Shown: positions 13,851 to 25,334, counted from the first letter of the stretch. The stretch is 64,000 nucleotides of DNA from Margaritifera margaritifera (GCA_029931535.1 JAQPZY010001094.1:372001-436000), one strand, 5' to 3'. Numbers and translations: made by a program. The notes: generated by a model not told the origin, from the sequence alone.

Positions 13851-14399
13851 TATAAACAGAAGCAGAATTCATGAATTTTGTTTTAACACTGTGTCACCTT
13901 CATTCACTTAACCACTACTGGAGATACAGAAACAACGACAACAACAGTAAATGTTGTGTGAAGAACGTGTCCCTAAAAATCAAATCGTCTTTTTCTTTAA
14001 GATTTTTGTTGTGTATTAGATGATTGGAGCAGCTATTGGAAACTTGAGTTTGTAAGAAGGGAATAGGCATATGTGGATTATTTTACCCAGCAGTTGTATT
14101 GGTTATCCTCTTGATAAAAAATTCGTTGAAATGTACCTATAGTAGCAACAGCAACGGCAATGGCAGTAACGTTTTCCTCAATCAGAAGTGTCAAAGTCAC
14201 ATCAATAATCTTTTTACCTCAGGAGACAAGAACAACTGAACTATGAATATTCAATTTAATTTGACTTTACCCAGTGACAGTTCTTTGAATGTTCTTTCCA
14301 AAAACACATTGTTCTGATTCACGGCAAAATTACCTAAAGCTATACAACTGGATCGCAAAACAAATTAGGATGTGGTTTCGGTAGGAATCATTCATCCCA

Positions 14400-14819
14400 C
14401 TCAAGTCTTGCACATTGCCGCGGGCGAAACCCTTTTCTCGTAGAAATACTGCACGAACATGTAGAAGAACGCTTGCACAACAATGATCCTGGCTATTACG
14501 AAAATAAAAAACCAGCGGCAGTCAATTCCTGATTGAATGGGTCTTACATGAGAATTCCTGCAGAGTATTATTTTATTCCTCAGCATCTCGGCGATACGAT
14601 TTGGAATGTCTTCAAATTTCAGTTTCGCAAGGCAATCGAGAAAACAAACAGACGTGCGCTGATCGAGTACCATCCACCCTCTCATCGTCCTCAAATGGAA
14701 TTTTCCGACGCAAAACTCTGTCTGTCAAATTTTCTCCAAGTTTGTTTTCTGTTCTGGGTAAAATCAAATACCTCACGCCTACAAAAGACATCTACAACAA
14801 CAAGAGATTCTTCAAGTAA
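14400..14819 (+). pseudogene. Possible Polinton minor-capsid-like remnant
   Basis: Two overlapping + frames carry MRIPAEYYFIPQHLGDTIWN and ALIEYHPPSHRPQM, then in a shifted frame LSVKFSPSLFSVLGK before a stop at 14817-14819. A 'GYY...L...N' block followed downstream by a V-x-F-S-P-x-L-x-x-x-L-G block is a pattern I associate with the minor capsid (penton-like) protein of Polintons and adintoviruses. The location between integrase and zinc-knuckle remnants fits. The assignment is tentative because similarity is by memory of short motifs, and the gene is frameshifted. Confidence 0.4.
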
Positions 14820-14955
14820 AAAAAAAGACAAAAACAAAAATAATTTTTAAAAAAGCCCTGAGAAAAGGTTACTGAATTCTGAAAAAATGTGTTAGTCCAG
14901 TTAGGAAAATAACTTTTAAAACCACATACGAAACCACAGCTCTTCTAGAGATAAA

Positions 14956-15240
14956 ATGGAAGATACCTGTTATGTATGTCGAGAGAAAGGATATTGCGCC
15001 CCAGAATCATCACAAAGTCAAACAAAACGAACTATTATCATAAGAAAGTAGAACAGAGGTACCGAGACAAAAGCAAGACAAAGTTGTATGTGTTTGGAGC
15101 AAGGACATTGACCTTCAGAGTATCTCCCACGCAAAAGGACGTTGAAGACAGAGAGAATGGAAGAAAAAAAAGATATATCAGAAGAAGAAAAAGAAGAACT
15201 TATGAAATTCAGAGCAAGACACTAAGAAGAAATAATTGAC
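14956..15240 (+). pseudogene. CCHC zinc-knuckle protein remnant
   Basis: Starting with ATGGAAGATACC, the + strand reads DTCYVCREKGYCAPES, the counterpart of the first zinc knuckle of the gene at 57.5 kb (DTCYICQEKGHWAPEC). About 100 nt later a second knuckle can be traced in a shifted frame with a stop inside it (near 15090-15135). A Lys/Arg/Glu-rich tail follows, as in the 57-kb gene. The order (two knuckles, then charged tail) is conserved, but frameshifts and lost Cys residues make it non-functional. It links this old locus to the young element at 54.7-64 kb. Confidence 0.7.
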
Positions 15241-15466
15241 TTTGTGAAATATTTGAAATTCATTGTGATTCTTATTTACAAGATTATTCCAAATGTAAGT
15301 GAAAATCAAAATATTCTTGCTGTTGTTGGTATTATTATTACTATTATTATTATTATTTTTTTTTATTTTCATCTTCATCATCACTATTATTATATAGACA
15401 CACACAGTTTGGAGGTTTTTTTTATTATTTTGCAATGATTGAGTAGTATCTCTTTTCTGAGAGACA

Positions 15467-15490
15467 TGAGTTACCCAGGAAAGGTCCGTT
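15467..15490 (-). terminator. Eroded histone-type 3' end signal
   Basis: The minus-strand 24-mer at this position aligns without gaps to the stem-loop plus ACCCA block of 56911-56933, with 17 of 24 bases identical by eye. The stem is no longer fully paired. A purine-rich CAGAAAAGAGA follows at the expected downstream distance. It lies about 40 nt after the stop of the minus-strand gene at 15532, as expected for that gene's old 3' end. Confidence 0.5.
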
Positions 15491-15531
15491 GCTTTGTAAA
15501 AGGTCCTCAAACAATCATAGATCTTCCATCA

Positions 15532-15810
15532 TCAAATACAACTTAAACCTCTTCGTAGTCTGAATTTGTCGCCGCTGCCGTCGTCATAGTCGTTTTTATA
15601 AGTGCTTAAGCTGATGCTGCCTCCTATGATGGTTTGGATATTTTGGAGCAGTGCAGGTTTATTTCTCCTGGACTTTGCCAGAAATGTTTTGTATAACGCC
15701 CTTATCTCTTTGAGGTCATCTAGTATTTGATGTATGTAAGAATGTGTGTTAGTAATCATCACACTACCTTTTTCTGTTTTGTTTGTAAGGACGAGTGTTG
15801 GTGATTCCAC
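15532..15810 (-). pseudogene. Old relative of the 56.2-kb charged gene
   Basis: A 92-codon minus-strand frame without an ATG start (an in-frame TGA lies immediately before it). Its middle reads YIHQILDDLKEIRALYKTFL followed by KSRRNK, resembling LLEEILYELKWLTNAYKYSL followed by PKRKRP in the gene at 56233-56862. Both genes lie tail to tail with a zinc-knuckle gene and have a histone-type 3' signal just downstream. Position, orientation and the short helical match together suggest homology; either alone would be weak. Function unknown. Confidence 0.45.
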
Positions 15811-15819
15811 TCATTATAT

Positions 15820-16320
15820 ATCTTAATCCTGTTTCACATGAGTTTGTATGTAAGTGCTAGTGTGTTGGATTGCAAATAACGTGTGTTACATTGTAATTAT
15901 GTGTCATAGTACTACTTAACTATATAATCTATATCCCCTTTTAAATGAGTTTGTATGCTTGTGTGTGGGTGTTGGACAGTAAGGGTAATTGTTGTTGGAT
16001 CATAATTAGGTGTCAGTGACCCTCACCTAACACCGTTCCCCCTCTGTTTTGTTTTTATATGTGTTTCATTGTTTCATTGTAAATGTGTGTGTTTTGTTTG
16101 TCCATAAGTAAGTGTGAGTGATCCTCAACTATTCTCATTCCATGATCTGTTTTGATTGTAAACGGTAGTGGTTGGATTGTAATTATGTGTATTAGTGACA
16201 CAACATAACTCCCTTTCCCTGGTCCGTTTTGTTTGTATGTGTGGGAATTGGATAGTCGAGATGGCTGATGGATGATTATTAGGAGTTAGTCCTCATCACT
16301 TTCAACGGTTGTATCAAAAG
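15820..16320. repeat. Degenerate tandem repeat, ~100-bp unit
   Basis: Recurring blocks such as TTTTGTTTGTATGTGTG, GTGTTGGATTGTAATTATGTGTTAGTGA and CACTAC/CTCACCT recur about every 100 bp from roughly 15730 to 16290. Units are diverged and it partly overlaps the end of the decayed element. Confidence 0.6.
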
Positions 16321-16574
16321 AGCGTAGCATTTGCTAATAACCTTGATCATTGCTAACCCAAATGGCTCATTTCATGGCTACCATGGTTTCTAGAAATTGA
16401 AATATTATTCAATAGTGCCAACATTTCTTTTGTAAAAAGAATTATTTTGTACAAAAAGAACATGAATTGTTTTCTACATCGTTTTACAATTTGCACAAAA
16501 TCTTTTTTTAATTTTTTATATTTTTTTCACAATTTGTAATTTTGTTTTAAAAAAAATATTATTTCGCGCTTTTT

Positions 16575-17110
16575 TTGTCTCTGCAAATTTCGGTATTAGT
16601 TTCAGAATTGTGATATTACTTTTAGTCTCGGCCATATTGTTAATCCTTTTCCAGATGTTTTTACAATCTCCGCTAAATTCTTTATCAGTTTCGAATTTAA
16701 ATATTGCTGTTAGTTTCGGCCGCATTTTTTATTTTTTCCGGATATTTTATCTATAGACTCCGCTAAATTCAGTATCAGTTTCGAATTTTGTGTTACTTTT
16801 TAGTCATGGCTAAGTTTTGTACCAGTTTTGAATTTTAGTATTACTTTTAGTCTCAGCCATATTTTAAATTTTTCTCTGCTGAAAACCGTGACGGTTTCGG
16901 AATTTTAGTATTACTTTTGGTCTTGTTCGCATTTTTTTATATATAATCTTCCAGATTTATCTTTTAGTCTCCCACAAAGTTCGTATTACCTTTTGAATTT
17001 TAGTATTAACTTTAGTCTTAGCCAGTTTAATCTAATGTTGCGGGTTTTTTGTTTTATCCGCTAAATTCCGTGACTATTTAGTAACTTTAGCATTACTTTC
17101 AGTAACTGTT
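16575..17110. repeat. Satellite-like tandem repeat, ~85-100-bp unit
   Basis: At least seven diverged units share CAGTTTCGAATTTTAGTATT, ACTTTTAGTCTCGGCCATATT and CTCCGCTAAATTC. Unit starts fall near 16597, 16686, 16773, 16822, 16890, 16986 and 17072, with one shortened unit. Confidence 0.75.
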
Positions 17111-17369
17111 ATTTAACTGTTTTTATGAGTTGACTCATTTTATGACAGCTATTAATAAACCTCAGTACAATATATGCTTATTTATCGACACCGCCAACAT
17201 AATCTGAGGCTTAGGTCATGCTTGATATATAAATTTCTTAACTTCTTTACCTCTGTCTTGTTTTTAAAAGTATGAGCCTTGAATGGTGATAATGAGTGAC
17301 TATCTGTCTAAAATAATTTGTTGATGCTCATTACTTTACCCTCTTATTTTATAGCCTTCCCTTACACGT

Positions 17370-17470
17370 CTGTTTGTAGGTGTGGGTGTTGGCCAATAGG
17401 TGTGGGTGCCGGTCAGTAAGACGGCGTGTTGGTCAGTAGGCATGAGTGATGGTCAGTAGGAATGTTTATT
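17370..17470. repeat. GGTCAGTAGG minisatellite, small block
   Basis: About five units of roughly 20 bp related to GGTGTGGGTGTTGGTCAGTA. Same family as the larger block at 18660-19075. Confidence 0.75.
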
Positions 17471-17750
17471 ACATACTTTGTAAACAGTCTCGTCGTTTAA
17501 CGTTCTTGCTAGTGGTCAATATTCAGCGGTATTGACCGTAGTCATTAAAAAATATTTTCCGCTTCCTTCAATGGTAAACACATGACCGCATTCGACGAAC
17601 TATTTCTGGTTACGCCTACAAATATTGGTGACGGAAACGTGGAACACAAACCACGTCATAAATCTGATAGTCACCAGAGGTCAACAATAAATCTAACCCT
17701 TTCTACACACCAGTGGTAGAGAATCAGTAGATCTAGCTCTGTTCCCCCAA

Positions 17751-17755
<5 letters not shown>

Positions 17756-17809
<54 letters not shown>
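17756..17809. repeat. (TA)n microsatellite
   Basis: Perfect TA run. Confidence 0.96.
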
Positions 17810-17812
<3 letters not shown>

Positions 17813-17890
17813 ATGGAAAAATAATTAAATACGATTTATAAAAATATTGAAAATGTACGGCTATTAATCGCTAGTTGGCGCTGTTGGTAC

Positions 17891-17891
17891 A

Positions 17892-17924
<33 letters not shown>

Positions 17925-17930
17925 GAGAGA
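17891..17930. repeat. (GA)n microsatellite
   Basis: GA run with one GGG interruption, ending in poly-A. Confidence 0.95.
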
Positions 17931-18659
17931 AAAAAAAAAGAGGTGGGGGAAGGGATGGTTGGAGAGAGAGTCAAACTGACCTTTGATGCAATGTATCAGT
18001 CAGCAACTTCTCTTTCATGTAAACAGTGCACTTTTATCCTCTTTAAATAACATTGTTTTATCCTCTACTACGAATATAAAGAAACACAAACATCTCCAAA
18101 ATGAATCTATATCCTTTCTTTGACGTATATTCAACATAGATGGACCACAATACGCTAGCGCAACAATAACAACGCACACTGCACTTTCGAACTAACCCGG
18201 CACCATTGAAACAATGACAACGATAACCTTAGACGGAATTTTTCGGCTTCATCCTTTTATAATGGTATCTTCAATGTTCATTAATGTTTTTTCCTAATAT
18301 CAATATTTCTTTGTGTCTCTTTGGCTACATGACATTCCATCCTTTTTAACAAACTTAGTTTCCTTCACTGGCAATGAGAATCACCCCATGTACACGCACT
18401 TATATGGCAGTAAAGTATAGTGTTTTTTCTGTGCGGTGTTCAGGTTACACTCATTGAATGAACGACATGTAAAATGTTTAATAAAACATTGAAATATTTC
18501 TTTGTTTCAATTCTGTTATATTTATAGCAGAACAGAATTATTAATATGCTTGTTTTAGGTAAATAATAAGAAGGTTGTAGAATGCCCTCATAGCTCAAGC
18601 ATCTTGCGCCACGTGACCTCTGGCCTAACATGTGTCAATGCTCAGTTAATAACCTATAT
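17931..18659. other. Non-coding spacer between minisatellite blocks
   Basis: AT-rich sequence without a recognisable gene. Confidence 0.5.
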
Positions 18660-19075
18660 GTATTAGTCACTAAATGTGGGTGATGGTCAGTAGGTGTGAG
18701 TGCTGGTCAGTAGGTGCGGGTGCTGGTCAGTAACACTATATATTGGTTAGTCAGAGTGGCTGCTGGTCAGTACGTGTGAGTGCTAGTCAGTAACACAGTG
18801 TATTGATTAGCAGGAGTGATTTTGGTTAGTAGATGTGGGTGCTGATAAGTAAAACTGATTGTCGGTTAGTAGGAATGGTTGTTGGTTAACAAGACTGCGT
18901 GCTAGTCAGTAGGTGTGAGTGTTGGTCAATAGGTCGGTACATTGGTCAGTAAGTCTGGGTATTGGTCAGTAGGTGTGGATGTTGGTCAGTAGGTACGGAT
19001 GCTGGTCAGTAGGTGTAGGTGTTGGTCAGTAGGTGATGGTCAGTAGTTCCGTCTGTTGGTCAGTAGGTGTAGTTT
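18660..19075. repeat. GGTCAGTAGG minisatellite, main block
   Basis: About 20 imperfect units of 20-24 bp built on TGCTGGTCAGTAGGTGTGGG, with some units reading GGTCAGTAACACTG instead. Variation between units suggests an old array. Confidence 0.85.
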
Positions 19076-19079
19076 TAGC

Positions 19080-20945
19080 ATTATCTTTTCCCTTGACATA
19101 TATTGCCAAACATGTCACTTTGGATTTATAATGTTAATTTCCTCTTGAACCACAAGTGACATTTTTGACCCCCAAGTGACACTCTAATATTAATCATACT
19201 TCAGGTCGCTCAAATAAAAGGTTTCAAAATTTCTAGGTATATTTCTTTAGTCAAAGTAACGAGATGAACATTTTAATCACTTATGATCAATAACTTTTAA
19301 GATATCTGAATTCAAAGTTTGGAGCAAATTTTCAGTCTAAGTCTAGAAATTTTATGAACCTTAAGGTCTTATAAATGGATTTCAATAGCCGTTATGAGTT
19401 TGGATATTAAGATTGCATCAGGCATTTGTTATTCCAACCATTTAGACTTGCTCTTATTTCAACATTGAATTTTGGATGGCAATATCATATTGTGCTATTT
19501 AAATTTACATTTTCTCAGATCTCTTAAACATAGGATTGAACAAGATATTTCATCTATTTGAGAAGTGTTTTGGGCAAATAGCATACAAAGTTTACCAAAC
19601 CAAACAAACAAGGTCTGGCACAAGTTCTGGTATGTATGTTTATAACAATATTGTTGTCATGCATGCTACATGAATGAATACAGATTACTGCAAGAGAGTT
19701 AAACCAGTGGGCTTCAACAGAAAAATACACATGTTGGCATGTTTATCATACTCAGGTTACTTATTGACCTAACTACATTAAATAATGGATACATATTGAT
19801 AAAGATATTAAACACGAAATATAATAAGATTTACACTTGAACTTCGTATAAATCATTGCGTTAAAAAGACAAGGGGAGTTCAGAATGTATTAACACAGGA
19901 CTGACCCTTATTATATTTTCCTTGTTACATGTATGAGCGGAGACTTGTCTTGCGGTATCTATGGCTAAAACATCATTTGTGATTGAAATCAATGCTTTCA
20001 TAACAGATCCGCTCTACTTGTATTTTCTTTTAATTTCATTTCAGGGAATGTCATTGATCCCAGAGCAGGTATCAAGATGAAAGTTATTCTTAACAGAGGA
20101 GTCTCGCTATTATGTGTGTGCACTGAACAAACTATTCGTCCATCTGTAAATATTTGCAACTGCTTTAGTTGGTAAATACAATGAGGATTTCCATTGCTCA
20201 TAATGTCGCCATAGTTGCGTTTAGGTTCCGTTCTATAGTTTCATACTTTGCAGGGTTTGATGTTAAAGAAAAAGAATTTCACAAGATTTCCTCGTTGGTT
20301 ATCCTGGTTATGTAAAACCAAAAGACCTGGAATAGTTTAGGTATTGTTAAAATAGCTTTTAATTCCCGTTATTTTGTTGGTGTATGATTGATGAGTGTAA
20401 TTTGGATTATAGAGTATACAACTTGTCTTTACTTTAGATGCACATTTTTCAAATCACTGCAAACTTAGCGGGGTCTTTTTTACTGGACGTCAGAGGTAAT
20501 TTGGAATATAACTAGCCGATAAACTTTTGAAGTTTTTTTATATTTTATATTTCATTTATTGCACTTTAAGAATTTATCATTGTCTACTCTGGCAAAATTC
20601 ATTTTCTATATTTTAATGACTGCTAATTTGGACTAATTCAAGTTCATTTCTCGAGCACATTGGAACAAACATTTCGAAAAGCTGTCTCTTTTAGGCAGCA
20701 CGTTGTTTCCCTAATACCACATTATAAAGAAATTTCAGTTACAGTACACTGAAGTAGCACAGAGGTATGCCAACATTCTCTCCAATGGGATTGTTGCAAA
20801 TGCACACAACTACACCTTATACCTGTCCAGCTATCAGAAGTACATAATAGTTGTAGAGAGGAAGCTTTATTTCTATATAAACTGTGTAAAATAAAAATAA
20901 AAGTATGAATAAAATTCATGCAAATTGCAATTATAAGAATTTACT
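19080..20945. other. Non-coding, nothing recognised
   Basis: AT-rich unique-looking sequence without conserved frames. Confidence 0.5.
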
Positions 20946-20949
20946 ATAG

Positions 20950-21072
20950 TTTTTTCTGCGTGTATCATGGTATATACTGTCAAATAACAAAGCTTATATA
21001 ACGCCACTCTGGGGTTATTTGCTCTGTGATTCGGACACTGACAGTATATACCACAATAAACTCAGAAAAATG
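20950..21072. mobile_element. Small MITE-like inverted repeat
   Basis: A perfect 15-nt inner arm TGGTATATACTGTCA (20969-20983) is inverted at 21039-21053, and the outer flanks continue as an imperfect inverted repeat out to TTTTTCTG / CAGAAAAA. The whole is about 120 bp with no coding capacity. Confidence 0.55.
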
Positions 21073-21095
21073 AGAAACAAACCATCATTATAGCT

Positions 21096-21316
21096 ATCGG
21101 ACCACTATGTTATTAGGTGCAGACCAGGGAGTCCCCTGTTTAGCAGTACGAGGCGCAAGGAAATGCTGCGAAACACCTGTTTTTCAAGGCTTAAATAAAT
21201 TTTCTAACTCAAATGATGGAGGCATGTGTAGTTTGTATGCCAATCTAATGAAGAAATTAATTTTATTTTTTATATATTAACATTAAGTTCCATGAGAAAT
21301 AAATTAGTGGTCCGAT
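21096..21316. mobile_element. Non-autonomous DNA transposon, short copy
   Basis: Bounded by a perfect 12-bp terminal inverted repeat, ATCGGACCACTA at 21096-21107 and TAGTGGTCCGAT at 21305-21316. The interior is shared with 22944-23121, including TTATTAGGTGCAGACCAGGG and GAAGAAATTAATTTTATTTT. Confidence 0.65.
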
Positions 21317-21319
21317 TCT

Positions 21320-22700
21320 TATAGAGGTGGGGATAGCGTGTGCATCCATGACAACTATGTGCATTTCTGCATTTCTTTCAGTGTCGTTAGTTGATTTATG
21401 AGAAATTACAATAGAATGAATCATTTCTAGTGTAATTTAGAACAGGCACAAGTAAAAATGCATATAGTTATGAAAATTAAGCCTCACGAAGCTTTACATC
21501 TGCCCAGTAGCAACTACTATCTGGATCAATTGTCATATTTTTACCTCCACGTGAGATTGAAGTTTACGTTCTAATAGACCCTCTATTGACCATGATTTTT
21601 CATCATCACCAATATCCATTTTAACAGTTATATGTGCACTATAGGCACAGTTAACAACTTCTTGAATGTATGAAATTGACCATAGGGGCACAGTTTGGTT
21701 TTGGTCACCACATTCATTACCTTGTTATTTTTAGTTACATTTTCTACCTAAATATAACAGAACTGAGTTGCAGGGCGGAACGGTGTTTTCTCGACTCCTA
21801 AATTCACTGCGTTATTGCACATATTGCATTAAAATGCCTATAACATTTTCTGTATCACATTAAAACAAATTCACTTTTCTTATTTCATCCCATATCTTTG
21901 CCATATATTTCCTGTATATGCTCTTATCACTCGACCTGACTTGAAATTTATGAATGTATTACCTTTTTTGTCACAAAGAATCTAAGTTTTATCATATGTT
22001 ATGTTGCACGGTGCTTTTTAAAGGGCATAATTTCTAATCTAATTTACAATTCTCTATGCCTAGGTGTTAGTTGAAGTGTATAGGTTACCTCCCATATACT
22101 AACTGTCTGAAGGTTAAAATGGTACATGTATTTTGCAGTTTTTAAATATTAGGAACTGTGTGAAGAGCCATGTCTGTCAGAATAAATGATCTTTTGTGCA
22201 ATATCTTGTCAGCTCTATTTTGGATGAGTTTTTTTTACTATTATTCGTAGTTTGTTTGGGTGTTTTGTTGTTGTTGTTGTTGTTGTTTTCAATTTGGCTT
22301 ACATTATTGTTACCTTTCATCATGAAACAGTACATGCAAATATAATATTTTCCCTAGAAATTAATGAAAACAGGGGGTTGTTATAATTTGATACCTCTTA
22401 TTACACAATGCCCATTGGTACATATTTCATGCATGCACATGGCAGACTCAAAGGGAATTAAGACAAACATGAGACCAACTATTAAAATCCCCGCATTTAT
22501 TCAGGTATTTCCATCTATAATGAATGAACATGTTAACATTTCTTGCAAAGCAACATTCATTCTTATCATCTTTCTGCATTACATAACTGTCGATATTTTC
22601 ATTGTATGTGCTTAGAGTATCGCCAAATTAGTGTAGTGCATACTTGGTGTCTAAGGTTGTCAATACACAAAAAATGTACAAAATTGATGGTCGGTATAGG
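21320..22700. other. Non-coding, nothing recognised
   Basis: AT-rich sequence; a (GTT)n run lies at 22266-22287. Confidence 0.5.
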
Positions 22701-22701
22701 C

Positions 22702-23121
22702 ATCGGACCATTAATTCTTTTACAGCCAGAGAAACAGTCTACTGGTGGAGGAATAAAAAATAGAGTAATAAATATTTTGAGATGTACCCATTGACTTGCA
22801 AATTAATTTAATTTTTTCCATTATACATTTCATAAACTTCAATTTATGTACTATAGTTGACAGCAAAATAATTACTTTTATTTTGATATTCTGTCTTTAA
22901 GTTCCTATTGACAAAATATCATATGAACTCTTGCTGTGAGGCTATGTTATTAGGTGCAGACCAGGGAGTCCGCTGTTTAGCAGCACGAGGCGCAAAGAAA
23001 TGCTGCGAAGAACCTGTTTTTCAAGGCCTGTGTATTTTGTATGCCAATCTTATGAAGAAATTAATTTTATTTTTTTATATATTAACATGAAGTTTTATGG
23101 GGAATAAATTAGTGATCCGAT
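22702..23121. mobile_element. Non-autonomous DNA transposon, long copy
   Basis: The left end ATCGGACCATTA (22702-22713) and right end TAGTGATCCGAT (23110-23121) match the 12-bp termini of the 221-bp copy at 21096 with one change each. The right ~180 bp is nearly identical to that copy. About 240 bp between the left end and the shared part is absent from the short copy, which looks like an internal-deletion derivative. Confidence 0.55.
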
Positions 23122-23124
23122 CCC

Positions 23125-24805
23125 TATAAACTCTTTTATTTTATGCTAATCCGTGAATTAGTGGATTGTTAAATATAAATAATTTTGATAATTCACCATG
23201 CTGTCAATAGTTTCGTTTAGTAGTAGGCAAAGAGACATTTCACGCAGTAGTATCTGGTTCAAATTCCTTAAAGTGCTTTTTTTAAATATGCTTTTTTGCC
23301 TTGAATTAGGAAAGAGAATTATGTTACTACTGACATTTTCTGTGTGAATATACACAAAACAAAGAAGAAAATAAACGGTAAGCAGCTGATATTATCGAAA
23401 GAAATCTGCTACCTCAGTCTGTTATACACTATAGCTAGCCAATACGTTTGAACATAAAAAAAAAACAATATGCAAAAATGCTTGTTGTTCTGAGTGAATA
23501 ACGGATATATTTTATTAAGTGGTTGAAAAACTATAGCAAATTTACCCATTCGATGAAATATATCCCTTATTCACCAAATACAAGCAAATATCCTCTATCA
23601 ATTATCCGTTCATTTATCCGTTCATTTATGTGTTGAGCATCACATATTTAACTTCTAATTTCAAAAGTGAATTACTTTGGGGAGAAGAAAGAAACGTGGT
23701 AAAAAAAAATGAAGGTTAAGGTCGTTACAACAGAAAGAAGAAAAAGTGTTATCACGAATATCCTCCGCTAAATTTTGTTATGTATCTTGTCTTGAAGTGG
23801 GAAAGATACATACGAGCCTAGTTTAAAAGGTAAAATGTCTTGGATTCTGGCACCTTAAAAAGAATGTTGTGTGCAATTTACAACCAACTGCGCATTACAT
23901 ATCTTCGTTTATCTTCACGGGTAGATTGGTTTCAGGGCAAAGGGTCCTAAGTCAAAGCTGATGTCACCTAAAATGTAAGAAAACATTATCTGAGCGATAT
24001 ATGTTGTTTAATTCGTGGATTGCTATAGTAACTTCAAACAATTTTAGGCTCCATGGCCGCGGTGAAAGCCGCTATCAACATAGAGAATAAAAAAGAAAAT
24101 TCATATTAACATCAAATCGAGCACATACAGTTCAGGAATCGCAGTTTTATACCTGAATCCATATGAAATCACCCCAATCGGAATACCTCTTTGCTTTTCT
24201 ACCAAAACTCCAGCTCAGAAATACCTAGTTGGAATGAGACATCGTAAAATGGAGCAAATTGCCGGATCACACAATGATGTAAGCAAGGGTAAATCAGAAC
24301 CATACCAAAAGTATCATGATAGCTTTATGGAATTGTTCGCACAAATTCAGTAAAGGAAAATTCGCTAATAAGTCGCTACTTGAAACAAATTGGAAGTGCC
24401 TCGACTAAGAATAGGCCATCTCAATCGGTAAGTCGCCATAATGAACATTATGATGATCTGTGAAGTGCACATGATGTAATTTGACAAACAAATTACATTG
24501 TATGAATTGGCGGCTACTGGAATGTTTTCGAAGTGTTTTCCAATCATTGGCGAACCTAACACGTGAAAAGATCACGTTGCGAAATACGCCTTCACTGTGC
24601 ACATGAAAACTAAAGTATGAATTTATTAAGACAATAATAAAATGAAAGACTCATGAAGCTACAGTCAGTTACCAATATATGTCTTATCTTGTATATGCTT
24701 TTTGGACCTTTTATTTATATTGTAACACGCAAGGGGGCTCACTATAGTGCGAATAAAAAAATTAATGCGTGAGTCTGGATTGAGGTCCATGTTTCCCATA
24801 TTTCC
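23125..24805. other. Non-coding, nothing recognised
   Basis: AT-rich sequence without a supported gene. Confidence 0.5.
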
Positions 24806-24809
24806 GAGG

Positions 24810-25330
24810 ACCTTAGGACAACAGTCGTTTTAAACTGAAGGGTTCTTGAAAGCGCAAATACTAAAAAAAAAATTATTCTAATCACCTAAATGACCGAACA
24901 CCATGAAACTCTAATTTCACACTTGCATGCATTTTCTTGTTTCACATGTGTACGGTGTAATAGGAAGCCTTTTTTAAGCCAAAGATTGGTACTTTACGCC
25001 ATGCAAGACCAAACACGACACAAACATTCTAATACAAAGAATTCTTCCTTTTTCAAATTACTAAACGTGTATACAATATAATATTCCGAGAATTCCTTAT
25101 ATTAAGAAATTAGGGAGGGTCCATTTTATAAAACTAATCAATGTTGCCATAAAGTCCCGTTAATACTGTACATTATGACGTCATCTCCTTGGTTTGAGAA
25201 ATATCTTCCGAACACCGACTCCCTATCATCAACAAATATTCACTAAAATCGAACAAAGCAATATATGGAGACCTAAATGCAAATAGCACATACCCTAGGT
25301 TTATTACAATACTATATATGTTCAGAAAAT
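24810..25330 (+). repeat. Dispersed repeat, copy 1 of 2
   Basis: Aligns in the same orientation with 39098-39860. Shared landmarks in order are AAACTGAAGGGTTCTT, AATTTCACACTTG, TTTACGCCATGC..ACACGACACAAACATT, AAATTACTAAACGTGTA, ATGACGTCAT and GAGACCTAAAT..CCTAGGTTTATTACA. Diverged, with no coding frame seen. Confidence 0.7.
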
Positions 25331-25334
25331 ATGT

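Larger units (their letters stand above)
12600..15820. mobile_element. Old, decayed Polinton/adintovirus-type element
   Basis: A stretch of higher coding character contains, in order, an integrase remnant (+, 13.2-13.85 kb), a capsid-like remnant (+, 14.4-14.8 kb), a CCHC zinc-knuckle remnant (+, 14.96-15.24 kb) and a minus-strand gene (15.81-15.53 kb) followed by an eroded histone-type 3' signal. All are broken by frameshifts and stops. Lys/Glu/Gln-rich coding-like sequence at about 12640-12900 probably belongs to it but is unassigned. The zinc-knuckle and minus-strand gene are arranged tail to tail, as their counterparts are at 56.2-57.7 kb, which suggests a related element in opposite orientation. 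Termini were not found. Confidence 0.75.

Noticed and set aside
14401..14694. 97-codon minus-strand frame
   Set aside because: Overlaps the more plausible capsid-like + frame and has no recognisable motif.
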